Of a stretch of 64,000 bases of DNA, positions 57,055-64,000 are shown piece after piece. How positions within the stretch are numbered: position 1 is the stretch's first letter; each line of letters opens with the position of its first letter. Location: assembly GCF_010915705.1 (NCBI RefSeq), contig NZ_JAAIKE010000003.1:509129-573128 (forward strand). The letters run 5' to 3'. Under the pieces are notes generated by a model, which saw only the letters and a list, made by a program, of their open reading frames with translations, ran no database searches and was not told where the DNA came from. Source of the stretch: Pseudotabrizicola algicola (lineage in GTDB: Bacteria; Pseudomonadota; Alphaproteobacteria; Rhodobacterales; Rhodobacteraceae). Both the position numbers and the translations under genes were made by a program.

Positions 57055-57073
57055 CGTGCCACCCTCCCCGTTG

Positions 57074-59068
57074 TCAGCGCGCCAGCGATTGCGCCAGCCG
57101 CATGAGGTTGACCGCCTCGACCCGGTAGCCAAAGCGGTCTTCGCCACGGTTCGCCTCGGCGAGGGCGATCGCCTGTTCCCAGCCCCAGTCGCCCAGATAG
57201 ACCGACCCGCGCAGCAACTGGCCAAAGCCTGCGATGGCGGCGGCAAAGCGCACCTCGGGCAGGAGGGCCTCGTCGATCTCTCCGGCGAGGATCGGGCGCT
57301 CGACCAATGCGCTGACGGTTTCGCGCGGGGCCTTGTAGCGCAGGCGCAAGACGCCCAGTTCGGCCGCGCCAGCCTCGGACGGGGCTGCTTCGGTGCCTTC
57401 GGCCATCGCATCGGCGACGGCGGTGCCGTAGCGCAAGGGATCATGCAGCAGCGCGGGGCTTCCCGGTGCGGTCACTTCATAGAGCGCGGTCACCGCATGG
57501 CCTGCGCCGATGTCGCCCGCATCCACCGCGTCATTGTTGAAATCCTCGCGCCGCAGGGCGCGCGTTTCATAGCCGATCAGCCGATATTCCGCGACCTCGG
57601 CGGGGTTCCATTCGATCTGGATCTTCACGTCATCGGCAATCGGGAACAGCGCCCCCGTAAGCTGGTCCACCAGCACCTTGCGCGCCTCTTGCAGCGTGTC
57701 GATATAGGCTGCCGTGCCGTTTCCGGCCTGTGCAAGGGCCTGCATCGTGGCATCATCCAGATTGCCGCGGCCAAAGCCCAGAACCGACAGGTACACACCG
57801 CTGCCGCGCTTGCGGGCGACATAGGCGGCCAGCCCTTCGGGATCATCGACGCCGACGTTGAAGTCGCCGTCGGTAGCCAAGAGAACGCGGCTGACCTCGC
57901 CCGCTGCGGTCATGCTTTCGGCCAGACGATAGGCGAGCGCCAGCCCCTCGGCTCCGGCAGTCGCGCCGCCTGCCTGCAGACGGTTCAGCGCATCGAGGAT
58001 CGCGCCGCGTTCGCTGGCGGGGGTGGGGGGCAGCACCTCGCCCGCCGATCCGGCATAGGCAACGATGGCCACCTGATCTTCGGGGCGCAACTCGGCCAGC
58101 GTCAGCGCGAGCGACTGGCGCAGCAGGGGCAGTTTGGCCGGATCATCCATCGAGCCGGAGGTGTCGATCAGGAACACAAGGTTCAGCGCAGGCCGTGCCG
58201 CCACATCGGGCAAGCGTCCCTGCAAGGCGATATGCACCAGCCGCGTGCCTGCGTTCCAAGGGGTCGGCACCACCGTCACCGTGGGCAGAAAGGGCGGCTC
58301 TCCGACTTCCGGGGCGGGATAGGCATAGGGGAAGTAGTTCACCATCTCCTCGACCCGCACCGCCTCGGGGTCGGGCAAGGCTCCGGCCAGAAGGCTGTTT
58401 CGCACCACCGCATAAGAGGCGGTGTCGACATCGACCGAGAAGGTCGAAACGGGGGCTTCGCGCACCACCTGCACCGGATTTGGCGGGGCATTGGCGAAAG
58501 CCTCGGTGTTGTCCCCGCTTTGGCCGATGGTCTCGGAAACGGCGCCCTCTGCCATCGGCGCGGCGAGCATCGGGGTGGGAGGGGCAAGCTCGGCCACGGC
58601 GGAGTCGGGCGCGGCCTTGCGGGCCATTGGCGCGGCAGAGGCGGGTGCGGCTTCGGCCACGGGTTCGGTGACGGGTGCTGCTGCGGCGTCTGCCGCACGA
58701 TTTGCCGCCGGCTCTGCCTCTGGCGCAGCGGCGGTGACGGGCGCGGGATTTTGCGTGGGGGGCAAGCCATCTGTCTGCGGCAAGACCACGATCAATCCGA
58801 CCGCCACCGCCGCAACCGATGTGGTCGCAGCCAGAACAGGTTTCAGCTTCAGGGCATCCAGCATCTTGCGCACTCCATTTGCAAGCCCCGCCCGCGCGGG
58901 GCGGCCGGGGTTGGAACGCAGAGGCGGGGCTGATCCTTGGCGCGCAAGGGCCGAATTTTCGAATGACTCCAGCGCACGCGCCAGCGCGGCGGCCTTGGCC
59001 TCGGGATCGCTTGCAGGGGCGGCGGCAAGCGCGGCCTTCAGACGGTCAAGCTCGGGGTCGCGGGTCAT
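57074..59068 (-). CDS. Membrane von Willebrand factor A protein (YfbK-like) coupled to an ECF sigma factor, 664 aa
   Basis: The first 75 residues are polar, followed by a single membrane helix at 77-97. A Pro/Ala linker to about 205, a vWA_N-like region (SVDVDTASYAVVRNSLLAG near 211-229) and a vWA domain with the MIDAS motif D302-T-S-G-S follow. The C-terminal DUF3520-like part completes a YfbK-type protein. The short N-terminal cytoplasmic piece with one TM could act as an anti-sigma domain, since it overlaps the sigma gene (ATGA). That role is inferred. Confidence 0.85.
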   Translation of the reverse strand: MTRDPELDRLKAALAAAPASDPEAKAAALARALESFENSALARQGSAPPLRSNPGRPARAGLANGVRKMLDALKLKPVLAATTSVAAVAVGLIVVLPQTDGLPPTQNPAPVTAAAPEAEPAANRAADAAAAPVTEPVAEAAPASAAPMARKAAPDSAVAELAPPTPMLAAPMAEGAVSETIGQSGDNTEAFANAPPNPVQVVREAPVSTFSVDVDTASYAVVRNSLLAGALPDPEAVRVEEMVNYFPYAYPAPEVGEPPFLPTVTVVPTPWNAGTRLVHIALQGRLPDVAARPALNLVFLIDTSGSMDDPAKLPLLRQSLALTLAELRPEDQVAIVAYAGSAGEVLPPTPASERGAILDALNRLQAGGATAGAEGLALAYRLAESMTAAGEVSRVLLATDGDFNVGVDDPEGLAAYVARKRGSGVYLSVLGFGRGNLDDATMQALAQAGNGTAAYIDTLQEARKVLVDQLTGALFPIADDVKIQIEWNPAEVAEYRLIGYETRALRREDFNNDAVDAGDIGAGHAVTALYEVTAPGSPALLHDPLRYGTAVADAMAEGTEAAPSEAGAAELGVLRLRYKAPRETVSALVERPILAGEIDEALLPEVRFAAAIAGFGQLLRGSVYLGDWGWEQAIALAEANRGEDRFGYRVEAVNLMRLAQSLAR

Positions 59069-59610
59069 GCCTTTGCCTCCTCGGCGGCCATGCTGCGCAG
59101 CCGTTTCTTCACCTCGGACATCCGCCATGCGATGGTGCCTTCGGACAGGCCAAGCACCGCCCCGGCCTCGGCCTGTGTCATCTCTTCGCCAAGGACGAGG
59201 GCGACCGTGTCGCGCAATTCCGCCGGAAGGCGGCTCATGGCCTCGGCCAGCCAGTCCTGCGCGGCGCGGTCCTCGGCGATTGCGTCTTGCCGCGCGAGTT
59301 CCCAGTTGCCCCAGCCATCGGCGGCACGGCTGCGCGCGGCGGCGCGGCGGCGGGCGTCATGGGCCGCGTTCACGACCACGCGGTAGAGCCATGTGGTAAA
59401 GCGCGCCTCGGCCCGCCAGCCGCGCAGGCGGTGCGGCAGGGCGGCGCAAATCTCTTGGGCCAGATCCTCGGCTTCGGCGCGGCTGCCGGTCAGTCGCCAT
59501 GCCAAGGCGAAGATGCGGTCATAATGGCGTGTCACCAAGGCCGCAAAGGCGGCACGGTCCCCGCCAGCGGCGGCCAGAGCAAGGGTTTCATCCAGCGTTT
59601 CCATCAGCAT
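59065..59610 (-). CDS. ECF-type RNA polymerase sigma factor, 181 aa
   Basis: Sigma region 2 is at about 15-80 (LVTRHYDRIFALAWRLTGSRAEAEDLAQEICAAL, in parts, and FTTWLYRVVVNAAHDARRR) and region 4 near 125-175 (MSRLPAELRDTVALVLGEEMTQAEAGAVLGLSEGTIAWRMSEVKKRL, in parts). GTG, ATG and a later ATG are all possible starts (59613, 59610, 59604) and none has a clear ribosome site. The stop overlaps the vWA gene start (ATGA), the usual arrangement for a sigma factor and its regulator. Targets are unknown. Confidence 0.88.
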   Translation of the reverse strand: MLMETLDETLALAAAGGDRAAFAALVTRHYDRIFALAWRLTGSRAEAEDLAQEICAALPHRLRGWRAEARFTTWLYRVVVNAAHDARRRAAARSRAADGWGNWELARQDAIAEDRAAQDWLAEAMSRLPAELRDTVALVLGEEMTQAEAGAVLGLSEGTIAWRMSEVKKRLRSMAAEEAKA

Positions 59611-59613
59611 CAC

Positions 59614-59914
59614 GATAGGTCAGACGCAGGCCGGGGGGCAATCCTTGGCAGCAGGTCGGGCAAAAAATCGGGCAACTGGAAAAACTCCGTCCTACGCATC
59701 TGCTCTGGTCTGGAAAACCGGCGCTCCGGTCCGAGAGAGACCGGAGCGCCGTGCCTGCCTGCCGCTGCTTGCAAGGCTGGGGGCTCAGGCAGCGGTCAGG
59801 TCAGAACCCCGATCTGGTGCAGGGGATGTGCGCCCCGGCCGGGGACGGGCCGGGGCGCGGGAAGCGTCCGGTCACGGGGGACAGAGTGACCGGACGCTAT
59901 GGCGGTTGTCCCGA
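59614..59914. other. Gene-free leader with three strong hairpins
   Basis: Three perfect stems lie in this 301-base gap. GGCGCTCCGGT/ACCGGAGCGCC is at 59720-59750 (11 bp, loop 9). GCGCCCCGGCC/GGCCGGGGCGC is at 59830-59858 (11 bp, loop 7). AGCGTCCGGTCAC/GTGACCGGACGCT is at 59863-59898 (13 bp, loop 10). None has a U tract on either strand. They are between the sigma leader and the end of the 180-aa gene and could be terminators or regulatory structure; no gene is seen here. Confidence 0.6.
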
Positions 59915-60457
59915 TCAGTAGATCAGGCTGTCATAGACCCCGAAGGCGCCGGCGCGGCTTTCCAGCTGCCGCTCGCCGCCGGTGTCGCGGGCATAGGCCA
60001 CGACCGCCCGATAGGTGGCGGGGCCAAAGGCCGCGTCAACCGCGCCGGTGTAATAGCCAAAGGCACGCAGGCGGCTCTGGATCGCGCGGCGCTCGGCGGC
60101 GGAATAGCTGTTGAAGGATTGTGCCGCCACCGTCGCATGGACCGAGGTGTTGGAGCCGATCACACGGCCACTGGTGCTTTGGTAGTGGTTATTGTGCGGG
60201 CGGGTGTAGACCGGCGGCTGCTGCGGTGCGGGTCGATAGACCGGCTGCGGCTGCGGCGCGGGGCGATAGACGGGCTGCGGCTGCGGGGCGCGGGCCTGCG
60301 CCTCGTTGATCAGCGCGCCGACGATGACGGCAGCGGCCACGCCCTTGATGAAGTTGCGCTCGTTCTTGCCAAGCGCATGCGCAGGCGCGGCTGCGGTCAG
60401 CGCGATCGACAGGGCGGTGACAGCACCAATCGCCGTGGTCTTTGCAGTTCTGAACAT
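59915..60457 (-). CDS. Secreted peptidoglycan-binding-like protein, 180 aa
   Basis: A signal peptide (MFRTAKTTAIG, then ALSIALTAAAPAHA) is followed by a short helical part and a Pro-rich linker with a repeated decapeptide (PQPQPVYRPA in tandem). The final 70 residues (SAAERRAIQSRLRAFGYYTGAVDAAFGPATYRAVVAYARD, in parts) form a PG_binding_1-type domain. It is likely a periplasmic envelope protein. AAGGAAACCCG precedes the ATG. Its stop is 16 bases beyond the last of the three hairpins in the next gap. Confidence 0.8.
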   Translation of the reverse strand: MFRTAKTTAIGAVTALSIALTAAAPAHALGKNERNFIKGVAAAVIVGALINEAQARAPQPQPVYRPAPQPQPVYRPAPQQPPVYTRPHNNHYQSTSGRVIGSNTSVHATVAAQSFNSYSAAERRAIQSRLRAFGYYTGAVDAAFGPATYRAVVAYARDTGGERQLESRAGAFGVYDSLIY

Positions 60458-60717
60458 CGGGTTTCCTTTCCCAGAGATCGCGGGGCTGAGCAGAGCGCCG
60501 CTGTGATGGGACAACAGATGCGCCTTCCCCCCGCGTTAGGCAAAAACGCGGCGATGTTATGGGATAGCATCAATGTTTTCAGTGGCTTGGCGGGGCTGCT
60601 GTCTTGCTTTGCCCGCAGATGGCCTGACTTGCGGCGGGGGCAGGGCCGTGGTTCCGCGGGGGTCTGGCAGGCCAAATGCCGGGCGCAGGGCGGTGCGGCG
60701 GGTGCAGGCGCCGCCGT

Positions 60718-61893
60718 CTATCCCGCCGCTTGCGCGAATCGGGCGATGCGTGCGGCTGCCTCCTCCAGCACCGCATCGGGCTGTGTCAGGCTGATCCGCA
60801 GCCAGCCCGCCAGACCGTTGCCGAAACTCTCTCCCGGCATGCAGGCGACGCCCTCTGCCTCCAGCAGCGCCAGTGCGAAAGCCTCGCCTGACAGCCCGCT
60901 GGCGCGCACATCGAGCAGGGCGAACATGCCTGCATCGGGCCGGTGCACCCGCAGGCCCGCCACCCCGTCGAGCGCCCCGGCCAGCCGCGCGGCCCGTGCC
61001 GCATAGCGCGCGGCCATTCCGCGTGCGACGGGGGAGGGCGAGACGATGGCATCAGCCGTGGCATCGGCCAGAAAGGGCTGGTTTCCGAACAGCATGGTTT
61101 CCGCCAGTGGCAGCGCGCGGGCGATGAACTCGGCAGGCCCCGCGCACCAGCCCGAGCGGAAGCCCGGCGCAGCATGGGACTTCGAGATCGACGAGGCCGC
61201 GATCACCCGCCCGGCCAGATCGGGGTCTGACAGCGGCGAGTGGAATGTGGTGCCGTCGAAGACCAGTTCTTCGTAAACCTCGTCCGACAGCACCCACAGA
61301 TCATGCGCGCGTGCCACTTCGCCGAGGGCGGCGATGTCTTCGGGGCGCAGCACCGCGCCCGTCGGATTGTGCGGTGTGTTCAGGAACAGGACGCGGCTGC
61401 GGGGCGTGATGCGCGCCGCCACATCCGCCGCCTGCATGCGGAAGCCGTGTTCGGCCCGCAACGGCACCGGCACCATGCTGGCACCGCTGGCGCGGATCAC
61501 GCCTTCATAGGTGGCATACATCGGATCTCCCACCAGCACCTCGTCGCCACTGGCCGCCAGGGCGCGCAGCACCAGATAGAGAACGGTCTGCGTGCCGGGC
61601 AGGCAGAGGAACTGATCGGTGCCAAAAGGACGCCCGCACCTTGTGCTGTAGCGGGTTGCAAGGGCGTCCAGCAGCCCCGGCTCGCCCCGCCCGTTGGAAT
61701 AGCCGGTGCGCCCCGCCGCAAGGGCGGCCTGTGCCACCCTCATCAGATCGGCGGGGGGCGGCGTGTCCGGCTCGCCGATGGTCAGCTCCAGCACCTGCCG
61801 CCCCTCGGCCTTGAGCGCGCGGGCGCGCAGGTGCACGCGCCATTTCGCGCCGCCCAAACCGGCCAGATCATCGAGAACAGCAGCGTATTTCAT
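60718..61893 (-). CDS. PLP-dependent class I/II aminotransferase, 391 aa
   Basis: A fold-type I aminotransferase with TIGEPDTPPPADLM near 38-51, YSNGRGEPGLLDALATRY near 65-82, FLNTPHNPTGAVL near 168, and the PLP-lysine SISKSHAAPGFRSGW near 232-246. The family includes aspartate/aromatic aminotransferases and related enzymes, and the substrate cannot be fixed from sequence. The ATG 61893 was chosen at the conserved MKYAAVL start. It lies 53 bases downstream of a CDF transporter gene on the same strand. Confidence 0.85.
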   Translation of the reverse strand: MKYAAVLDDLAGLGGAKWRVHLRARALKAEGRQVLELTIGEPDTPPPADLMRVAQAALAAGRTGYSNGRGEPGLLDALATRYSTRCGRPFGTDQFLCLPGTQTVLYLVLRALAASGDEVLVGDPMYATYEGVIRASGASMVPVPLRAEHGFRMQAADVAARITPRSRVLFLNTPHNPTGAVLRPEDIAALGEVARAHDLWVLSDEVYEELVFDGTTFHSPLSDPDLAGRVIAASSISKSHAAPGFRSGWCAGPAEFIARALPLAETMLFGNQPFLADATADAIVSPSPVARGMAARYAARAARLAGALDGVAGLRVHRPDAGMFALLDVRASGLSGEAFALALLEAEGVACMPGESFGNGLAGWLRISLTQPDAVLEEAAARIARFAQAAG

Positions 61894-61946
61894 GAAACCC
61901 CATCGGTGTTGAACGGGCACCTTTGCGCCGATCCGCGCGCGCCGGT

Positions 61947-62849
61947 TCAGGTCTGGTCATGTGCCTGCGGTGAAGGCTGGGTCACATCCTTGTGGACGAT
62001 CACATCGGCCTGCGGATAGGCCTGCAGAATGGCGCGCCGCAGCCCCGCGCCGATATCATGCGCGCGGCGCAGCGGCAGATCGCCATCAAGTTCGATGTGA
62101 ATCTGCACGAAGATGCGGCTGCCTGCCATGCGGGTCTTGATGTCGTGATAGCCCTGCACACCGGGCCAGTCGCGGGCGATGGCCTCGATCCCGGCGATAA
62201 CGACCGGATCGGCGCGGCGATCCATCAGCGCATGGAAGGCATCGCGCCCGATGCGCGCCGCCCCGAGCGCGAGCATCCCCGCCGCCGCAAGGGCCACCAC
62301 GGAGTCAATCGCCGTCAGCCCGAAGGCGCGCGAGGCCCAGAGCGAGACAATCGCCCCGATATTGGGCAACAGGTCGCCCAGATAGTGCAGGCGGTCGGCC
62401 GCCACCACCTTGTTGCCCGTGCGCCGCGCCACGCGACCCTGCCACAGCACCAGACCGAGCGTCAGCAAGATGGACACCGCCATCACTCCCATCCCCACAG
62501 CTTCGCGCGAGAGGGTGTCCGGCACCGGCGCCAGCAGGCGCTGCACCGCGGCCACCGCGATCACCCCCGCAGAAACCAGAATGAAGATCGACTGGCCGAG
62601 CGAGGCCAGATCCTCGGCCGAGGTGTGGCCAAAGGCGTGATCCTCGTCGGCTGGCTTTGCCGCATAGAAGATCGCGGCCATCGCCATCAGGCTGACCATC
62701 AGGTCCATGGCGCTGTCGGCCAGAGAGGCGGCCACAGACAAGGCCCCTGTCTGCCCCAAAGCCCAGAGCTTGAGCGCGACCAGCACCGAGGCCACCGTGA
62801 CCGAGGCCAGTCCCGCCGACAGGTTCAGCCGTGTCTGTTCGGTTGCCAT
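61947..62849 (-). CDS. Cation diffusion facilitator (FieF/YiiP-like), 300 aa
   Basis: Six membrane helices with SLADSAMDLMVSLMAM near 45 and DRLHYLGDLLPNIGAIVS near 156, which place the aspartate and histidine metal-site residues in TM2 and TM5. A C-terminal cytoplasmic domain of about 80 residues (VQGYHDIKTRMAGSRIFVQIHIELDGDL, in parts) is the CDF metal-sensing fold. It exports Zn(II) or Fe(II) by analogy. The MATEQ start at 62849 has GGGG at six bases; an earlier ATG lacks it. Confidence 0.9.
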   Translation of the reverse strand: MATEQTRLNLSAGLASVTVASVLVALKLWALGQTGALSVAASLADSAMDLMVSLMAMAAIFYAAKPADEDHAFGHTSAEDLASLGQSIFILVSAGVIAVAAVQRLLAPVPDTLSREAVGMGVMAVSILLTLGLVLWQGRVARRTGNKVVAADRLHYLGDLLPNIGAIVSLWASRAFGLTAIDSVVALAAAGMLALGAARIGRDAFHALMDRRADPVVIAGIEAIARDWPGVQGYHDIKTRMAGSRIFVQIHIELDGDLPLRRAHDIGAGLRRAILQAYPQADVIVHKDVTQPSPQAHDQT

Positions 62850-62950
62850 CTGCGCCCCCATGCTGTGCCAAAGGCGGCATGCGCTACCCCGAGACGCAGG
62901 TCAAGCGCAAGAGCCCCGCGCCACGGGGCGCCGGCCATGCGCGGGCGCGG

Positions 62951-63667
62951 TCAGTCGATCACCTCGTCGGCGCCCACACCCCAGAGGCTGCTGACCGGCG
63001 CCCAGCCGCGCTGGTTGTCGACCGAAACGCGGCACCAGCCGTCCTTGCAACTGATGATGCGCGCGACCACGCCGCGCTCGGCCTGAAAGGCCGCGAGCGA
63101 CGCGGTGTCGGGCCGGCTGTAGAAGGTTGCCATGTCATCGGCCACCATCACCGACCGCACGCCGGACAGCAGCGCATAATGCACCCAGCCGCCCAGACCC
63201 TCGGCATCCTCGACGCGGCGCCAATGGCCATGCTCGGCAGTGATCTTGAGCGGCATGCCCACCCGCGTGAACACCCAGTCGATCCGGTGCGACAGGCCGG
63301 GGCCGCGGCGCGCATTGCCCTCGCCCGATTTGAGCGAGACAAAACGCGGCAAGGGAAGGTTCGTCACGGCCCCCTTGTTGGGATCGCGCGGCGGAGGCGC
63401 GGCGGCAGCCGTGCGTGGCGCTGGCGGACCCGCCGGCAAAGAGGCTGGCGGCGCTCCGGTTGCCTCGGTCGCGGTCAGCGGCAGATCAGTGGCCTCCGGG
63501 GTTTCTTCCGTCTCGGCGGTCTCTGCTCTTTCCGAAGGCACCGGCGCCAGCGTCGCCGCGACCGGCACCGGACGCGGCTTTGGCCGCACTGTCTGCGCCC
63601 ATGCCCCGGAGGCCAGCCCGATCAGGGCCACGCCCAGAACCATCGCCTTCAGCATGCTGTTCACCAT
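62951..63667 (-). CDS. SH3-domain (bacterial) secreted protein, 238 aa
   Basis: A signal peptide (MLKAMVLGVALIGLASGAWA) is followed by a Pro/Ala/Thr-rich linker and two SH3-type regions in the C-terminal 130 residues (LKSGEGNARRGPGLSHRIDWVFTRVGMPLKITAEHGHWRRVED, in parts, and GVVARIISCKDGWCRVSV near 206). Such proteins bind cell-wall material or other envelope partners. The start could be 63667 or 63655. It is divergent from the final partial gene. Confidence 0.8.
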   Translation of the reverse strand: MVNSMLKAMVLGVALIGLASGAWAQTVRPKPRPVPVAATLAPVPSERAETAETEETPEATDLPLTATEATGAPPASLPAGPPAPRTAAAAPPPRDPNKGAVTNLPLPRFVSLKSGEGNARRGPGLSHRIDWVFTRVGMPLKITAEHGHWRRVEDAEGLGGWVHYALLSGVRSVMVADDMATFYSRPDTASLAAFQAERGVVARIISCKDGWCRVSVDNQRGWAPVSSLWGVGADEVID

Positions 63668-63838
63668 CCGCCTGTGGCCGGGTGCGTCCCGGTCTCTTGG
63701 TTCTGCCATCGCACAGCCCGCCGGGGGCTGCAAACGCTCAACGGTCCGGAGTTGTTTGCATAGGGTCTTGTGCCCCGCACCGGTTCCCGTCACTTTGCCC
63801 TCAGGCAGGCGCCAAGATCAAGTCCAGGGAGGCCCATG

Positions 63839-64000
63839 ATGCCCGCACAAAGGCTGAGTGTTGTAGTCACGCGACGGTTGCCCGAACCGGTCGAGACGCG
63901 GATGAAAGAACTGTTCGACGTCGAATTGCGCGACCCTGACACCCGCATGTCGCGCGAGGAACTGGCCCAGGCCATGCGGCGCGCCGATGTGCTGGTGCCC
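63839..64000 (+). CDS. 2-Hydroxyacid dehydrogenase (glyoxylate/hydroxypyruvate reductase-like), N-terminal part only
   Basis: Only 54 codons are inside the window. The start VVVTRRLPEPVETRMKELFDV, given here as two pieces (VVVTRRLPEP and VETRMKELFDV), then REELAQAMRRADVLVP, matches the N-terminal catalytic lobe of D-2-hydroxyacid dehydrogenases of the GyaR/GhrB kind. The Rossmann motif would lie further right, outside the window. Of two adjacent ATGs, 63839 has GGGAGG at six bases. Given glcDEF elsewhere in the window, glyoxylate handling is a reasonable role but cannot be verified here. Confidence 0.75.
   Translation, partial: MPAQRLSVVVTRRLPEPVETRMKELFDVELRDPDTRMSREELAQAMRRADVLVP

Noticed and set aside
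1-64000. CRISPR arrays, rRNA or tRNA genes
   Set aside because: I looked for regular direct repeats with spacers and for tRNA cloverleaf landmarks and found none that I could support; a covariance-model scan would be needed to exclude a divergent tRNA.

Overview
The window is high-GC DNA of a Rhodobacteraceae-type alphaproteobacterium. The evidence is the gene content (glcDEF, CDH-thioesterase/BKACE carnitine genes, rplY-pth, ychF, MoxR-DUF58-DUF4159), the dense ATGA/TGATG-coupled operons, and G/C-run hairpin repeats between operons. It splits into an accessory island (about 1-14,000) and a core region (14,250 to the end).

Accessory island. The left edge cuts through the N-terminus of a phage-type integrase. 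Beside it are two divergent Arc-type ribbon-helix-helix genes with paired operators. An XRE repressor faces a small PH-domain membrane protein across a second pair of operators. Then comes a long minus-strand defence block, read from 10,450 down to 2,025. It encodes a nuclease-methyltransferase fusion, a two-TRD specificity subunit with no translocating HsdR, and a HEPN protein with an Rx4H motif. It ends with a tightly packed three-gene cassette: an unrecognised coiled-coil protein, an AlbA_2/Schlafen-type protein, and a PUA/EVE-like plus GIY-YIG-like protein. Behind it are a complete tyrosine recombinase, a protein resembling the helical C-terminal part of RarA/MgsA, and an HNH-like protein.

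Core region. A TPP riboswitch precedes thiM-thiE-thiD plus a coupled short-chain dehydrogenase. Then follow an XRE-cupin regulator, tdh-kbl, ychF, trpA, argC, an FMN-dependent lactate dehydrogenase, an MFS transporter, rplY, pth and an M3 oligopeptidase. From 33.6 to 41.9 kb lies a carnitine/gamma-butyrobetaine-type cluster: a GlxA-type AraC regulator, BKACE, a lipocalin, carnitine dehydrogenase fused to a thioesterase, a frameshifted acyl-CoA dehydrogenase, an ADP-forming acyl-CoA synthetase and a CaiD-like hydratase. Together these could take gamma-butyrobetaine or carnitine to glycine betaine. Next are MoxR-DUF58-DUF4159-membrane protein, glcDEF, two tandem trypsin-like proteases, an Hsp20 gene with a heat-shock-like promoter, and an ECF sigma factor coupled to a membrane von Willebrand protein. 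The last genes encode an aminotransferase, a CDF metal transporter, an SH3 protein and the start of a 2-hydroxyacid dehydrogenase.

Intergenic repeats: G/C-run hairpin elements occur as facing pairs at 33.5 and 38.8-39.05 kb and singly at 51.0 kb. A separate 53-bp element follows the stop codons of argC and the M3 peptidase. I saw no rRNA, tRNA or CRISPR array. All functions are read from motifs and context; no database search was possible.
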